Source: Coptodactyla brooksi (taxonomy: Eukaryota > Arthropoda > Insecta > Coleoptera > Scarabaeidae). From it: 32,196 nt of DNA. Where the stretch lies: positions 1-32,196 of the forward strand of contig JAWQRM010000076.1 in the NCBI GenBank assembly GCA_033557675.1. Reading direction: 5' to 3'. The notes below the pieces were generated by a model that was given only the letters and a program-made list of their open reading frames with translations, did not search any database and was not told the DNA's origin. The position numbers and the translations under genes are program-made. Each line of letters starts with the position of its first letter. Position 1 is the stretch's first letter. Positions 21,381 to 31,150 of the stretch are shown here, piece after piece.

Positions 21381-21620
21381 CGAAAAACGCTGAACTTCTT
21401 CAGCTCGCTGATAAAGGCCAAGGTGTAAGCATCTCTTACCTTTACGTTCGAGTAATTATCGAGACCGGCAGAAATATTTCTAGAGAGTAGACACGAATAC
21501 TTTGACTTAAAACTAGTGGGCGTATTAGTAGAAGAATATGACAAAAAAAAAAACTTCAAAAAATCTGTGATTTATCTACTCTATTTTTTATTGTTATGTA
21601 ATAAAGGAATCGTTTTTTTC
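21381..21620 (+). other. RhoGEF 3' UTR with candidate poly(A) signal
   Basis: AATAAA at 21600-21605, about 220 bases after the TGA at 21378-21380, is the nearest standard poly(A) signal. Confidence 0.45.
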
Positions 21621-21848
21621 AGACTTTTTAAAAGTGAATACGTGTTTTACATTAAAAGACTCAATAATAAGAAAAAACAACTTAACATGAAATGCTCTGT
21701 AGTCTTTTAACGTAAAGCGAAGGATATACCTCAAAATTTTAATTTTTAAAACTTGTTGCCAAATTTTAAATGAAGAAAGTTTTTTGACTGAGCATCAGTA
21801 TTTTAATTTATACTGCAATAACTTCTATGTTAGTTGCATTATTTTATA

Positions 21849-22301
21849 CAGCGTGTTCCAATTTGAACTTAATCATGTCTTGAATATTAAGCAGTATAAA
21901 AACAAATGGTTTCAGAATTGGCATTAAGATATTGACTGCCATAATTATGAGAAACAAAATAATAAAAATGATTTATAAATATTCAACAACAATTATGATT
22001 AGCATTAACACATTAACACAATTTTCAAATATCAAACTATTCTCTACATTTCATTTCACAGTAGCAGCTGACATTTTTGCAATTAATATTAATTGGAAAC
22101 TTGTTCTCAAAGAAGACTTTAGAAGGAATTAAATAAATACCCATTGATCAATAGTTATCTCAGATCGTAAACACTAAATCTGTTGTGATCAGTAATACAT
22201 TGGATGAATCTTAAAGTGATAAAATTGTAAACATTTAATTAATTGGAATAATCGTTTAAATTTCTACATAATATACATATATATGCAATTGGAACACTCT
22301 G
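21849..22301. mobile_element. 453-bp MITE-like element with terminal inverted repeats
   Basis: The left end CAGCGTGTTCCAATT and the right end AATTGGAACACTCTG are inverted repeats differing at one position over 15 bases. The element is flanked on both sides by TA (21847-21848 and 22302-22303), as for Tc1/mariner-type insertion. The interior has no transposase. Confidence 0.75.
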
Positions 22302-22605
22302 TATGGACAAAAATAAAAATAAATCATTTGTAAATATACTTACAGGGTAAATAAAAAGTAATTCACTTTGTAGATGATGAAAACACAAAAAAAAAGTTAA
22401 CTTTTGCTTCCCTTCGGACAATTTGGTCACCTACAAAGTGTTTTTCCTGTAGAATCATTTCTTTGCTTTAGTTGTCTTGTAAGTTTGTCTTCCTAAAAAT
22501 GACAATTTTCTTTCCTTTGTATACTCAATCTCAATGACAATACCAATTATCGTAGGATATATATTTTCTCTCTTGTATATTGAAAACTTTTAGAAAATAA
22601 AAAAA

Positions 22606-22629
22606 TATAATATATATATATATATTATA
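22606..22629. repeat. AT dinucleotide microsatellite
   Basis: A short TA run in intergenic DNA. Confidence 0.8.
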
Positions 22630-22841
22630 CATGAATATCGCAGCTGAAGAGTAACGCAAGTCTTATTGAACTGTACAAAAATATTTTTTTGTTCTACCTA
22701 TACTGGTAGCTACTTAACTATTTATGGTTTTGACATCGTAATCAAAAATCACGTGGTGTGGCGAGACATGAATAATAAATACCGTTGTTAATTGTTAAGG
22801 TATATTATAAAAAATGTGAGATTAATAAAAAAAAAAAGATT

Positions 22842-24000
22842 CTGCTTTGGGAAATTACTTTCTCAACTGCAGGGTTATAGGCCTACTATATTTACCTTTC
22901 TCCTGTAACGTGTGTTGACATAGTTCTTAAAAAGTAATATTTTTATATTGAGAAAATCCTGTGAAATCGGAAAATGTGAAATGCTTTAATTATATTCTTT
23001 ACAATTACTGCAAAATTCCTTGATTCAATTCTCAGTTTTAAAGCTGAATTGGGAAAATAACATATGCATTTTGCAACAATCTGTTGAACTGCAATAAAAA
23101 TTTTAACACAATATTAATAAGTTATTTAACAAGGCATACATTTTTAATTCGTGTACACATTACATTTTAATAGGTATGATAGGAATAAAATGAACAAAAC
23201 AAAATGCAATCTTGCCTTTCTCAAAGTAATATAACAAAAATTAAATACACTGGAGCGATTTCATGTTTAATGCATTTTACAATCTGTAAATAATTTGAGG
23301 TACGTATTTATGTGCATTTATTTATTTATTCCATTATATATGACTTTAATTATTATTTATTAATGATAGTAGTTAAGTCTTTCTTATATGAGAATTAAAA
23401 AATAGTTAGCAATACATTCCCTATGTACAGGGTGTTTCAATATTTATGTACCAATTAATTTTTATTAGTTTATAATGTGAAATATAGTTATGACAAAGCA
23501 TCACAAGAAATATGCAGTTACAATGATAATACATCATACACAGTATGTATATTTAATGACGAAACATTATAATTTTCATTGCGTATTGTTGAATGTCTTA
23601 CTTCACATTTAAATTGTAGAACGCTATTAATTTTTTTTCTAAAACTAAGATTAATGAATATATGACCAACCTTTTTGACGTGTTGTGTTCAATTACAAGA
23701 ATTGAATCATACAACAATGGTGGGAGAATTTCCTAATGGAAATTGTTCATTGAAAATGTTATCTTTATCCTCATATTTTGGGCTATACATGATTATTTTC
23801 ATATGTTATAGCTTTTAATTACATTATTTGAACAATTTCAGTAGCTTACTTTGAATTGGTTTGTAAGAAACATCTTTGTTGAAACATTTTGAAATGTACA
23901 GTGCAATAAAAAATGGTTATTGTAGGCTATGAATAAAGAAAAAGTGTCTTAACTGTAGCACACCTCTAATTTGATGATTTAAAACTGAACGTTCAAATAA
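22842..24000. repeat. Dispersed repeat A, copy 1
   Basis: Blocks at about 23040-23210 and 23690-23980 match 27340-27480 and 27550-27810 in the TRMO intron. Shared sequence includes TTTTTAATTCGTGTACA (near 23140), AACATTTTGAAATGTACAGT (near 23883) and CTTAACTGTAGCACAC (near 23948). The middle part of this copy is missing from copy 2. No coding capacity was seen. Confidence 0.75.
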
Positions 24001-25619
24001 ATATAAAAACATAAACTGGAAGTTTTATTTACAAAATGTTATAGCTTTTTTACAACTTGGTGTAATATTGAGGATATCTGACTGTTTCAATAGGAACATT
24101 TTCCTGAAATATTTTATTACTACCAAAAGGCTATATATTTATATGCTTCCAGAACAAAAACTTTTTTAATACTTCTGTCCCCAAAGTGACTCTTGATGAA
24201 TAATTTTAGGCTTGGTTAGGTGCTTTTTGATTCAGAATTTATTTCGATACATTTTTTTTAATTCCTGTATGAGAGTTAGTATAATATACTATGAGTTCAC
24301 ACACAACATTTCTCCATTATTATTAAACGGTTAGGATAACAAAAAGAAAAGTGTAGTTTTTTTAATCAGACCCATCACAACATTCAACATTGCAAAAATG
24401 TTAACATTACCAAATGCTGCAGGATGAGTTGCATAATATTGAATTATTTATTTGTAAGTGCAACATGACTATGTTTCACTTACATTTATAATTTATGTTT
24501 CATGTATAAATAGAATTTTTTTATAAATAATAAAAATATAAATATAAATCTTTCTGTAGAGACAATATCAATTAAATATAAATTACCTACCTTGAAATGA
24601 TATCACCCAAATTTCATTTGAATTTAGTTCTTTCAAACTGTCGAAAAATAAGTTAATCTTCTTCACCCATAAAAATGATGTATTTTGGAGTTTTGATATT
24701 ACTCTAGGTTATTTATTTTTTTTACATTCTTTAAATACATATAAAATATATGGAACCATCATTAATTCAAATTAACATTTAAGTGTGAGTTAAAATGTTC
24801 AATAATATTTTGTAAAATAAAAATTTTGACTCTAAAAATAGTAATCTTTTCAAGAAATTGGAAAGCCCGTATACGTTATAGACCAGATTCGTATAGACTT
24901 ATGTAATTTTAAATGTTGAAGTATAAAAATAAATAAAACATCGCAAATAACTAGATTATCAACCAAAATTAATTGAGCAATTATTGATTTTTTGTTAGCC
25001 ATTTTATATAATAGCATATACATTTTATCAATCTAATCTAGGCTTTTTTATCTCAATGACGATTAAGTTTTGTAATTAAAATCTTAAATTTTCTATGTAA
25101 TAAAACATACTAAATAGGTAATATAACGTAAACACTGTAAAAGCATTTATTTAAGTACAATCTTAATTCCAATTAGATTATACAGTGCATACATAAAGTG
25201 TGAGATACAATCATTTTGGAGTATAAAAGTATTTTTGTTTGTTTTTATGTATATTTATTCGAGTCCAATTTTTGAGCATTTTCAATAAAAATGTTAAAGC
25301 CACTTTGCTGTACCTTCAACTTTTTAAATTTAAATAGCACGGTTTTCAAATGCTTTTAGCTCCCAAATTGTCAACATTGGATCATAAAGTATGTGATATT
25401 TCAAATGAGATCTCAAAGTAAAAAAAGGGTATTAAGAAAAAAAAAACAAGATGTTATAAGTAACATAAATCAATCAATTTTTTAGAAATATTTTTAAACT
25501 TCTGAGATAACAAATTTATTCCATACTTCTCCATGTACACTCTGTATAATGAAATGTACCTACTTTCACAAATGCCGTCACCTCTTCTATGCTGGTACAC
25601 AATTCTGAATCACCCTATA
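23426..25619. mobile_element. Possible 2.2-kb element bounded by TACAGGGTG-type inverted ends
   Basis: TACAGGGTGTTTCAATATTT at 23426 and the reverse complement of the sequence ending at 25619 (TATAGGGTGATTCAGAATTG) match at most positions and continue into a shared GTACCA. TACAGGGTG ends are common in insect DNA transposons. No transposase was found inside. The left end falls within repeat A copy 1, so the pairing could be two unrelated solo ends. Confidence 0.4.
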
Positions 25620-25900
25620 TATTTATTTTCTGTAATTCGTAGATAATTATAATATATTTTTGTAGTAACTCTGATTATTTGTAATCGTTTATCTTTTTAC
25701 CATACTTTTTAACATAATTCATTTTGTCTTTTTCTTCTATTTTGACTTTGGAAAATTAATTTTCAAAAACAAAAATATTAATTGTAAATAGCATTATTAT
25801 ATTTATTGTATATATTATATATTTGATTAAAATGTATATGATCTTAATGTTGCAAATTATCGTTTTATTTCCCTCCCTACGGTAAGAAAAACGCTCTTTT
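24001..25900. other. AT-rich intergenic sequence, no gene seen
   Basis: Intergenic DNA between the convergent RhoGEF and TRMO genes. Apart from transposon-end-like pieces (for example near 25186 and 25605), no reading frame or RNA gene was recognised. Confidence 0.5.
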
Positions 25901-25917
25901 AATAATAAGAAGTCTCA

Positions 25918-25923
25918 TTTATT
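25918..25923 (-). other. Candidate TRMO poly(A) signal
   Basis: AATAAA on the minus strand, about 140 bases after the TRMO stop. Another copy lies at 25864-25869. Confidence 0.4.
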
Positions 25924-26063
25924 TCACAAAATAAATATAAAAAGAAACCTAACATTACAAGATCAATTGCACATTAAGCACTAACAAAAGAAAAGTATAG
26001 TTTATAAGTCGTTAAAATCACAATGACTAGGATTCGTGATGGGCAAGATTGTTCTTTTTTCTT

Positions 26064-29000
26064 CTATTCATCAGAATCACTTACAGAATTGGAGAATATC
26101 TTGTAAACTGTAACAATGTGTGTCTCTTCATTGTACCTGCAGGCAACATTCAGATTTGAAATTTTGAAAATGTAATACTGTGTTCCAAGACGATCTTTTA
26201 AGTAATTGTTCCGTGGATCTTGGCACAGGACAGCAGTTATCATTGCTTTCTTTTCTTCAGCCTGGAATTTGTTAAAAATATTTAAAAAAAGACTCATCTT
26301 GGTTGGAAGATTTTTCAAAAACTACACTACCTCACTTCCTAATTGATTCAGTTGCGCCAGTGCCCTTTCTTTGAATAGTACTCCAAATGCACCAGGTTTC
26401 TTTACCCAAGCAGGTACTCTTACCAATTCTTCCGTAACACTCGATGTTGTCGTGCTTGCGCTTGTGTTAGGTTGGATATTTTCCTCCTCTTCCCCATCTG
26501 GAGCTTCCCTTTCCCCAATCCTTGCTGGAGCCCTTTAAAAGCGACCCATTAAAACTTCCAGCCTACACATTGAGCATCTTACATCAAATACTACCTTAAA
26601 TCTAACGATTCGCTATGATGATGCTCCGACCTGGTAGAAATATACCCCCCACTGGGTTCATTACATCTTGACCTGTATTCCTGTCCATCCATAACCCTGT
26701 TATTCATACTATCGTAACCTATAGCTCCTTCCGTATCATTCTCAACCATCATACCGGTGCTGCTACCAGCCGAGGCATTTTGTTGCTGCAACTCCTGGTT
26801 TAACCTCAGATGGTTTAGGTTTAATCCCAAAGCATTGTTTGAAGTATCCGGCTGTTGCATGTTACTCAGAAGCGATGGGTTGTCGTACTGCGGGATGTAC
26901 GGTTTGATGTCGAGTACCGGAGTTTCGTCGACCATGTCTACACCACGAAAATAAATCGTGTTATCCATTATTCTGTCGATTTTGACCAACGATAACCCGA
27001 TGGGCGACGGCCTGTGTGGTGCTCGGGTTGCAAATACTCCAGTGCGAAGTCCGTTGAGTCTCGGAGGAGCTACTTTGGCTCTGATATGTGTCGAATCGTT
27101 ACGATGAAAGTGGAACAGAATCCTGCGTACAAAATATTGCAGAAAATTTTTAATTTTTGGTATAATACATCTTCAAATAATATTTGTATTGAATTTAAAA
27201 TATCCAATTGTTATTTTTTTATTACCTTTAATATAAAACATATTTTCACAAAACATTTTTCAATCATCAACAGACATTTGCAGGAGCTTAGATTCATTAA
27301 AAAGCTTGATTAATTTGTTCTGTATGAATTCATTTAACACAATGCGTTGGGAAAATATTTTTTCAACTACAGGAATTTTAATGCAGTATTAATAATTTAT
27401 TTGTGAAGGCACGCATTTTTAATTCGTGTACATACATTTTAATAGGTTTGATAGGAATTAAATGAACACAACAAAACACCATCTTTGTGTTGTGTTGAAT
27501 AACAAAATAAGCAATTTTTACAGCTCATGGTATTTTTGATTGCATCGTTCCTCATATTATTAACAAGAACTGAATCATATAACATACATATACATCAGAT
27601 TTTGGACTGTACGTAGTTATTTTAATATGTTATGTCTTTTAAATTATATTATTTAAACAATTTCGGCAGCATGCTTAGAATTGCTTTGTAAAAAATATTT
27701 CCATTGTTGAAACATTTTGAAATGTACAGTGCAATAAAACATAATTAACGCAGGCTTTGGATAAAAAAGTATCTTAACTGTAGCACACACCCAATTCCTT
27801 TACTTAAAACTAACAAATAAAAAAAACATGAACTAGGAAGCGTAATGAAAATGATCCACTTTTGAAACAAGGAAATATTATGGGGCAAAAGTGATGAACC
27901 AGCACAACCCATATTGAAAGCTGAATTGTATAGAAGAATCATCAATATGTTAAGTCACTGAATAATTTGTTAAGTCAATCCTTTAGTAGGATTACAAAGG
28001 TGTAATCCCACACACACAAAGGTGTATTTTCAGCTGCTTCTACAATCAAACGATTCATTCAGATGTGTACTATAAGCAACTGGTGAAATTAAATAAAGCA
28101 ATGAAGGAAAAAGTCCAGAATTGGAATATTGTGATTAGTGACTTGTCAAAAATTATTGGACCTTAGTTGGGAAGTATTTTATTTGTCACTTTTTAGGCAA
28201 AGTAAATAGCAGTAACATTTTAATTATTATCTGTACTTTTTATGCAATGTATACTTCAACTTCTTAACTGCTGGATTGTATTTGATATAGAATTTTTTGT
28301 AATTAGTATAGATACCAAAAAAAAATTGTATTGTGTACAGTGTAGAGATTAGGCGTCACTTTAGTTACTAAATTTTGAGTTTGGTACCCTTGGTTTCATA
28401 GCAAAGTTAAGTAATTGTTACCAATTAACCAAAACAGGAAACCAACGATAACTGGCGGTGAGAAGTGGATTATTTACAATAACATTAATCGAAAAAGATG
28501 TTGTGTACTTTCAGCTGTTTTTAATAAACCAAACGATTAAATCAGATGTATACTGTAAACAACTAGCGAAATGAAATGAAGCAATGAAAGAAAAATGTCC
28601 AGAATTGGCAAATCAAGAATTAATCATATTTCACCACGATCTTTATTGAATCGTCAAAACAGAGCTTGGTTGCAGAATGATATTACATTCACCATATAGC
28701 TCTTGGATTAGATTATCATTTAGTTTGATTTTTGCAAAATTCCATGAACTGTAAAATATTCAAGGATGATGGAGCTGTGAAATTGCACTTGCTTCTGTTT
28801 TTTGTTGATAAAGACCAAATAAGTTCTGTGAGGGTTGAATCATGGAGTTCGCAGAATGATGACACAAGGTTATTGAACAAAATGGAAAATACATAAATGT
28901 CTCGTCCATTTAGACGAGACATGGATTTATGACAACGGATCAGTGGCACGGTCATGGCAAGACGGAACATTATTTTACATACGGGAAATTCTAATGGTTT

Positions 29001-30657
29001 TATTACAGGTGCAAGTTTGATATTTTCTTCAAAAACGAAAAATCCTGATTATCCTGGAGAAATGAACTAACAGAATTTTTTGCACTGGGTTGAAGGGGCA
29101 TTACTAAAAAATCTTGAAGAGCCATCGATTATTGTTATGGACAATGTCAGCTACCCTTTTACGTTGGCAGATAAAGTACCAAATTCTAGTTGGAGAAAGA
29201 CCGAAATTGTACATTGGTTACAGCAGCAGAACATCAACTGTAACAATGACATGTTCAAAAAAGAATTATTGTTACTTGTGGGAAATAACCAGCCTGCAAA
29301 ATTTATGTTGCAGACCAACTTGCAGCTAAGTATGGTCACAAAGTTTTAAGGCTGCCTCCCTATCATTGTATTTTTAATCAAATAGAGAATATCGAATAGC
29401 GAAGTGTCTAGCTATGTGGAAAGAAGTCCTGGACTATGTTATACCAGAAATGTGGCAGAACACCATAAATTACACAGAAAAGGTGATACAAGAATGGTAG
29501 AACAGCAGAGATAGCAGCAGCGATGAAGAAAATTCGGGAATAGAAAGCACCTCTGATATAGACTATGACGGATTTTCTGCCCTTTTACAGCATTTTTACA
29601 GTTGTTATTTATTTTCAAACTTATTTTATATAGTGTACATATTTACTTTTTATTTATTTTTATTATGTACATATCTTTTGAGAATATGACTTAGTTTTGA
29701 ATATCTTTATTCAAATTGTTAAGAATATGTTTTTATTTAAATGATTTCATGAATATAGTTTTTGTTATTTAAACTCGTTTTTTTTTGTCATAATTATTTT
29801 GTCTAAATCATCTATTATAATTAATTAACACAGAATCGTATTTTATTTATTCATAAGTTTTAAACTCGAAGTTGCTATTTAAATGTTTTGGAAAGCAGTA
29901 GATAAATGTCCATTTACAGGACGAAATGTTTCCTTATTGAAAAATTTCGGTCTGTAGTAAACTTTACTTTGCAGGTACATTAAATAGTACGTGACATTGG
30001 GAACAAATAGAAATAGTGGCAACTGTGCCTCTGGGGGCGGGGCTAACAGACTGAAGACATAGCTGCCAACCTTGGTGGCCTTCACTTTAGCCTAATTTGT
30101 CAAGATACATTAAAATTTCGACATCTATTTTTTTTTGTGAATGCAGTACTTTCTCTTTATACCTATCGATAAGAGAAAATAAAAATTAACGACATTTGCT
30201 TACCACATGTGAGAGTATTCTTCTAATCCTTCTAAGGCATGAGAAGGATTCGTAAACACGTCGTTATTTAACGTCAACTTCGCAATCATGCCACCGCATA
30301 TCGGCGGTTGACGTGGGGTGCCCCTTTTCTCCGGAAACTGGGTGTGTATCATCCCGATATAGTTTAACGTTAAATCGTTACTTTCGATGTCATGGTTTGT
30401 CGATTGCGCCATCCCTAACCTGTTTCTGCATTCCAAGCATTTCCAATTCTGCAATGCACCTTTAATCTCTTCGCATTCCTTCTTGTGTGCGTGCGTTAAG
30501 GTCTTTATTTGCTGCCTACACAAAGTAACATACCTGTTTTATTTCTCCAAGTACTAACAAGGTAAATGTTAGGTTACCTCAGGTTGTTCAGCTCGTTCCT
30601 CGCTATGTTCAGTTGGTTTTTTAAATATTCAACGTCTTCCAGATGGTTTTCACCCAT
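26064..30657 (-). CDS. TRMO: tRNA (adenine(37)-N6)-methyltransferase, TsaA-like/UPF0066 family
   Basis: The five exons on the minus strand are 30657-30578, 30515-30204, 27122-26595, 26532-26331 and 26261-26064, all GT-AG with agreeing phases. They give 439 residues, close to the vertebrate TRMO length. The enzyme should N6-methylate t6A at position 37 of tRNAs that read ACN codons, using S-adenosylmethionine. An N-terminal coiled coil with a CxxC pair (WKCLECRNR, about 52-60) precedes the TsaA-like domain (about 77-211). That domain has YIGMIHTQFPEKRGTPRQP, GLEEYSHMW, KVAPPRLNG, GVFATRAPHRPSPIGLS and DETPVLDIKPYIPQYD, all hallmarks of the family. A Gln/Ser/Glu-rich linker then leads to the C-terminal domain (VPAWVKKPG ... 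VLCQDPRNNYLKDRLG) as in TRMO. ATG at 30657 is the first in frame. The second intron, 30203-27123, holds transposon relics. Confidence 0.95.
26595..27122 (-). CDS. TRMO: TRMO exon 3 with the substrate-binding core of the TsaA-like domain
   Basis: The acceptor TACGCAG ends at 27123 on the minus strand, and the first base completes the Trp codon of SHMW. The exon encodes KVAPPRLNG, TRAPHRPSPIGLS and DETPVLDIKPYIPQYD, then a low-complexity Asn/Gln/Ser/Glu-rich linker of about 100 residues that differs strongly from vertebrate TRMO. The donor GTAGTA begins at 26594. Confidence 0.92.
27340..27815. repeat. Dispersed repeat A, copy 2 (in TRMO intron 2)
   Basis: Matches parts of 22842-24000, including AACATTTTGAAATGTACAGT near 27710 and CTTAACTGTAGCACAC near 27773. 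It is in the same orientation as copy 1 and shorter. Confidence 0.75.
27830..28895 (+). mobile_element. mariner transposase relic, two overlapping partial copies
   Basis: Plus-strand fragments match mariner transposase: DEPAQPILKAEL (near 27890), AMKEKCPELANQELIIFHHD (near 28580, with the HHD catalytic region), LGCRMILHSPYSS (near 28670) and LQNSMNCKIFKDD (near 28735). A partial second copy of the middle block lies at 28016-28130. Many stops and shifts make it inactive. It is antisense to TRMO within intron 2. Confidence 0.8.
28905..29640 (+). mobile_element. DDE-superfamily (IS630/Tc1-like) transposase relic
   Basis: Directly after the mariner relic, the plus strand reads as ISGTVMARRN / FITGASLIFSSKTKNPDYPG, then an open stretch (29080-29349) with HWVEGALLKNLEEPSIIVMD and WLQQQNINCNNDMFKKELL, then LRLPPYHCIFNQIENI with the third acidic residue after a stop. 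This pattern (VMDN, then PPYHC-N-IE) is that of the DDE_3-type transposases common in insect genomes. Stops and shifts are present. Confidence 0.75.
29641..30200. other. Rest of TRMO intron 2, no gene seen
   Basis: AT-rich intronic sequence up to the exon 2 donor (minus strand, GTAAGC from 30203). Nothing recognisable. Confidence 0.5.
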
Positions 30658-31030
30658 TTCTGTTGAATTCTAACAGAAAATTCCACTTTCTAACATTAAA
30701 AATAAAGAAAATACCAATGTTTTCAGGTCGGCGATACTCGGCTACCTTCGTGTTCGATCGAACGTCAGCTTGAGTCGGCGCGTGATTTAAAGTTGCGTCA
30801 AAAGATAATATTCGCGCTCTCCGAATAGTACATTTCTGATCACCGAACAGGTTTGTACGCGTTCGGCGCTTCGAGGAGCGCTTATTTACGATTTAATATG
30901 TAGCTATTCGAAAAATAGGATTGCAAAATTTTAGAACTCGGTCGCGATTTTACCAACCACCGCGTCTGGTTTTATTCGTGAACCATGTGAAGTGATTTGG
31001 TGTTTGATTATAGTGCGTTCTGGATAAAGT
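30658..31030. promoter_or_regulatory. Divergent promoter region between TRMO (-) and the + strand gene
   Basis: Only about 450 bases separate the two start codons. The stretch is richer in CpG than its surroundings and has a perfect 12-bp palindrome GTTCGATCGAAC at 30752-30763. A shared, TATA-less bidirectional promoter is the simplest reading, inferred from layout. Confidence 0.6.
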
Positions 31031-31108
31031 ATGTCGGAACCTGTTCGTGTTTTTGGTAACTTTGATCTTGTTTGGTGCGAGAAATGTGACCAGTTTTTGC
31101 GACGATGA
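31031..31108 (+). CDS. Upstream ORF (25 codons) overlapping the next start codon
   Basis: ATG at 31031, with A at -3, opens MSEPVRVFGNFDLVWCEKCD and ends at TGA 31106-31108. This overlaps the signal-peptide ATG (31105-31107) as ATGA. It could reduce or couple translation of the downstream frame. It could also be a chance frame if transcription starts further right. Confidence 0.4.
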   Translation: MSEPVRVFGNFDLVWCEKCDQFLRR

Positions 31109-31150
31109 GGTGTTCGACATTTTGGCTTTTCCTGCTGCTCTTCTTACAAA
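31105..31150 (+). CDS. First coding exon (signal peptide) of a secreted or membrane protein gene leaving the window
   Basis: ATG at 31105 encodes MRCSTFWLFLLLFLQ, a typical short basic start plus hydrophobic core of a signal peptide. A strong donor GTAAGC follows at 31151, in phase 1. The rest of the gene lies to the right, beyond an intron of at least 1 kb. The family cannot be told from this exon. The 5' UTR would include the upstream ORF. Confidence 0.65.

Noticed and set aside
21932..22132. Plus-strand 66-codon frame within the MITE-like element
   Set aside because: Composition matches AT-rich background, and no transposase motif is visible.
26757..26954. Plus-strand frame of 65 codons
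   Set aside because: Antisense shadow of TRMO exon 3.
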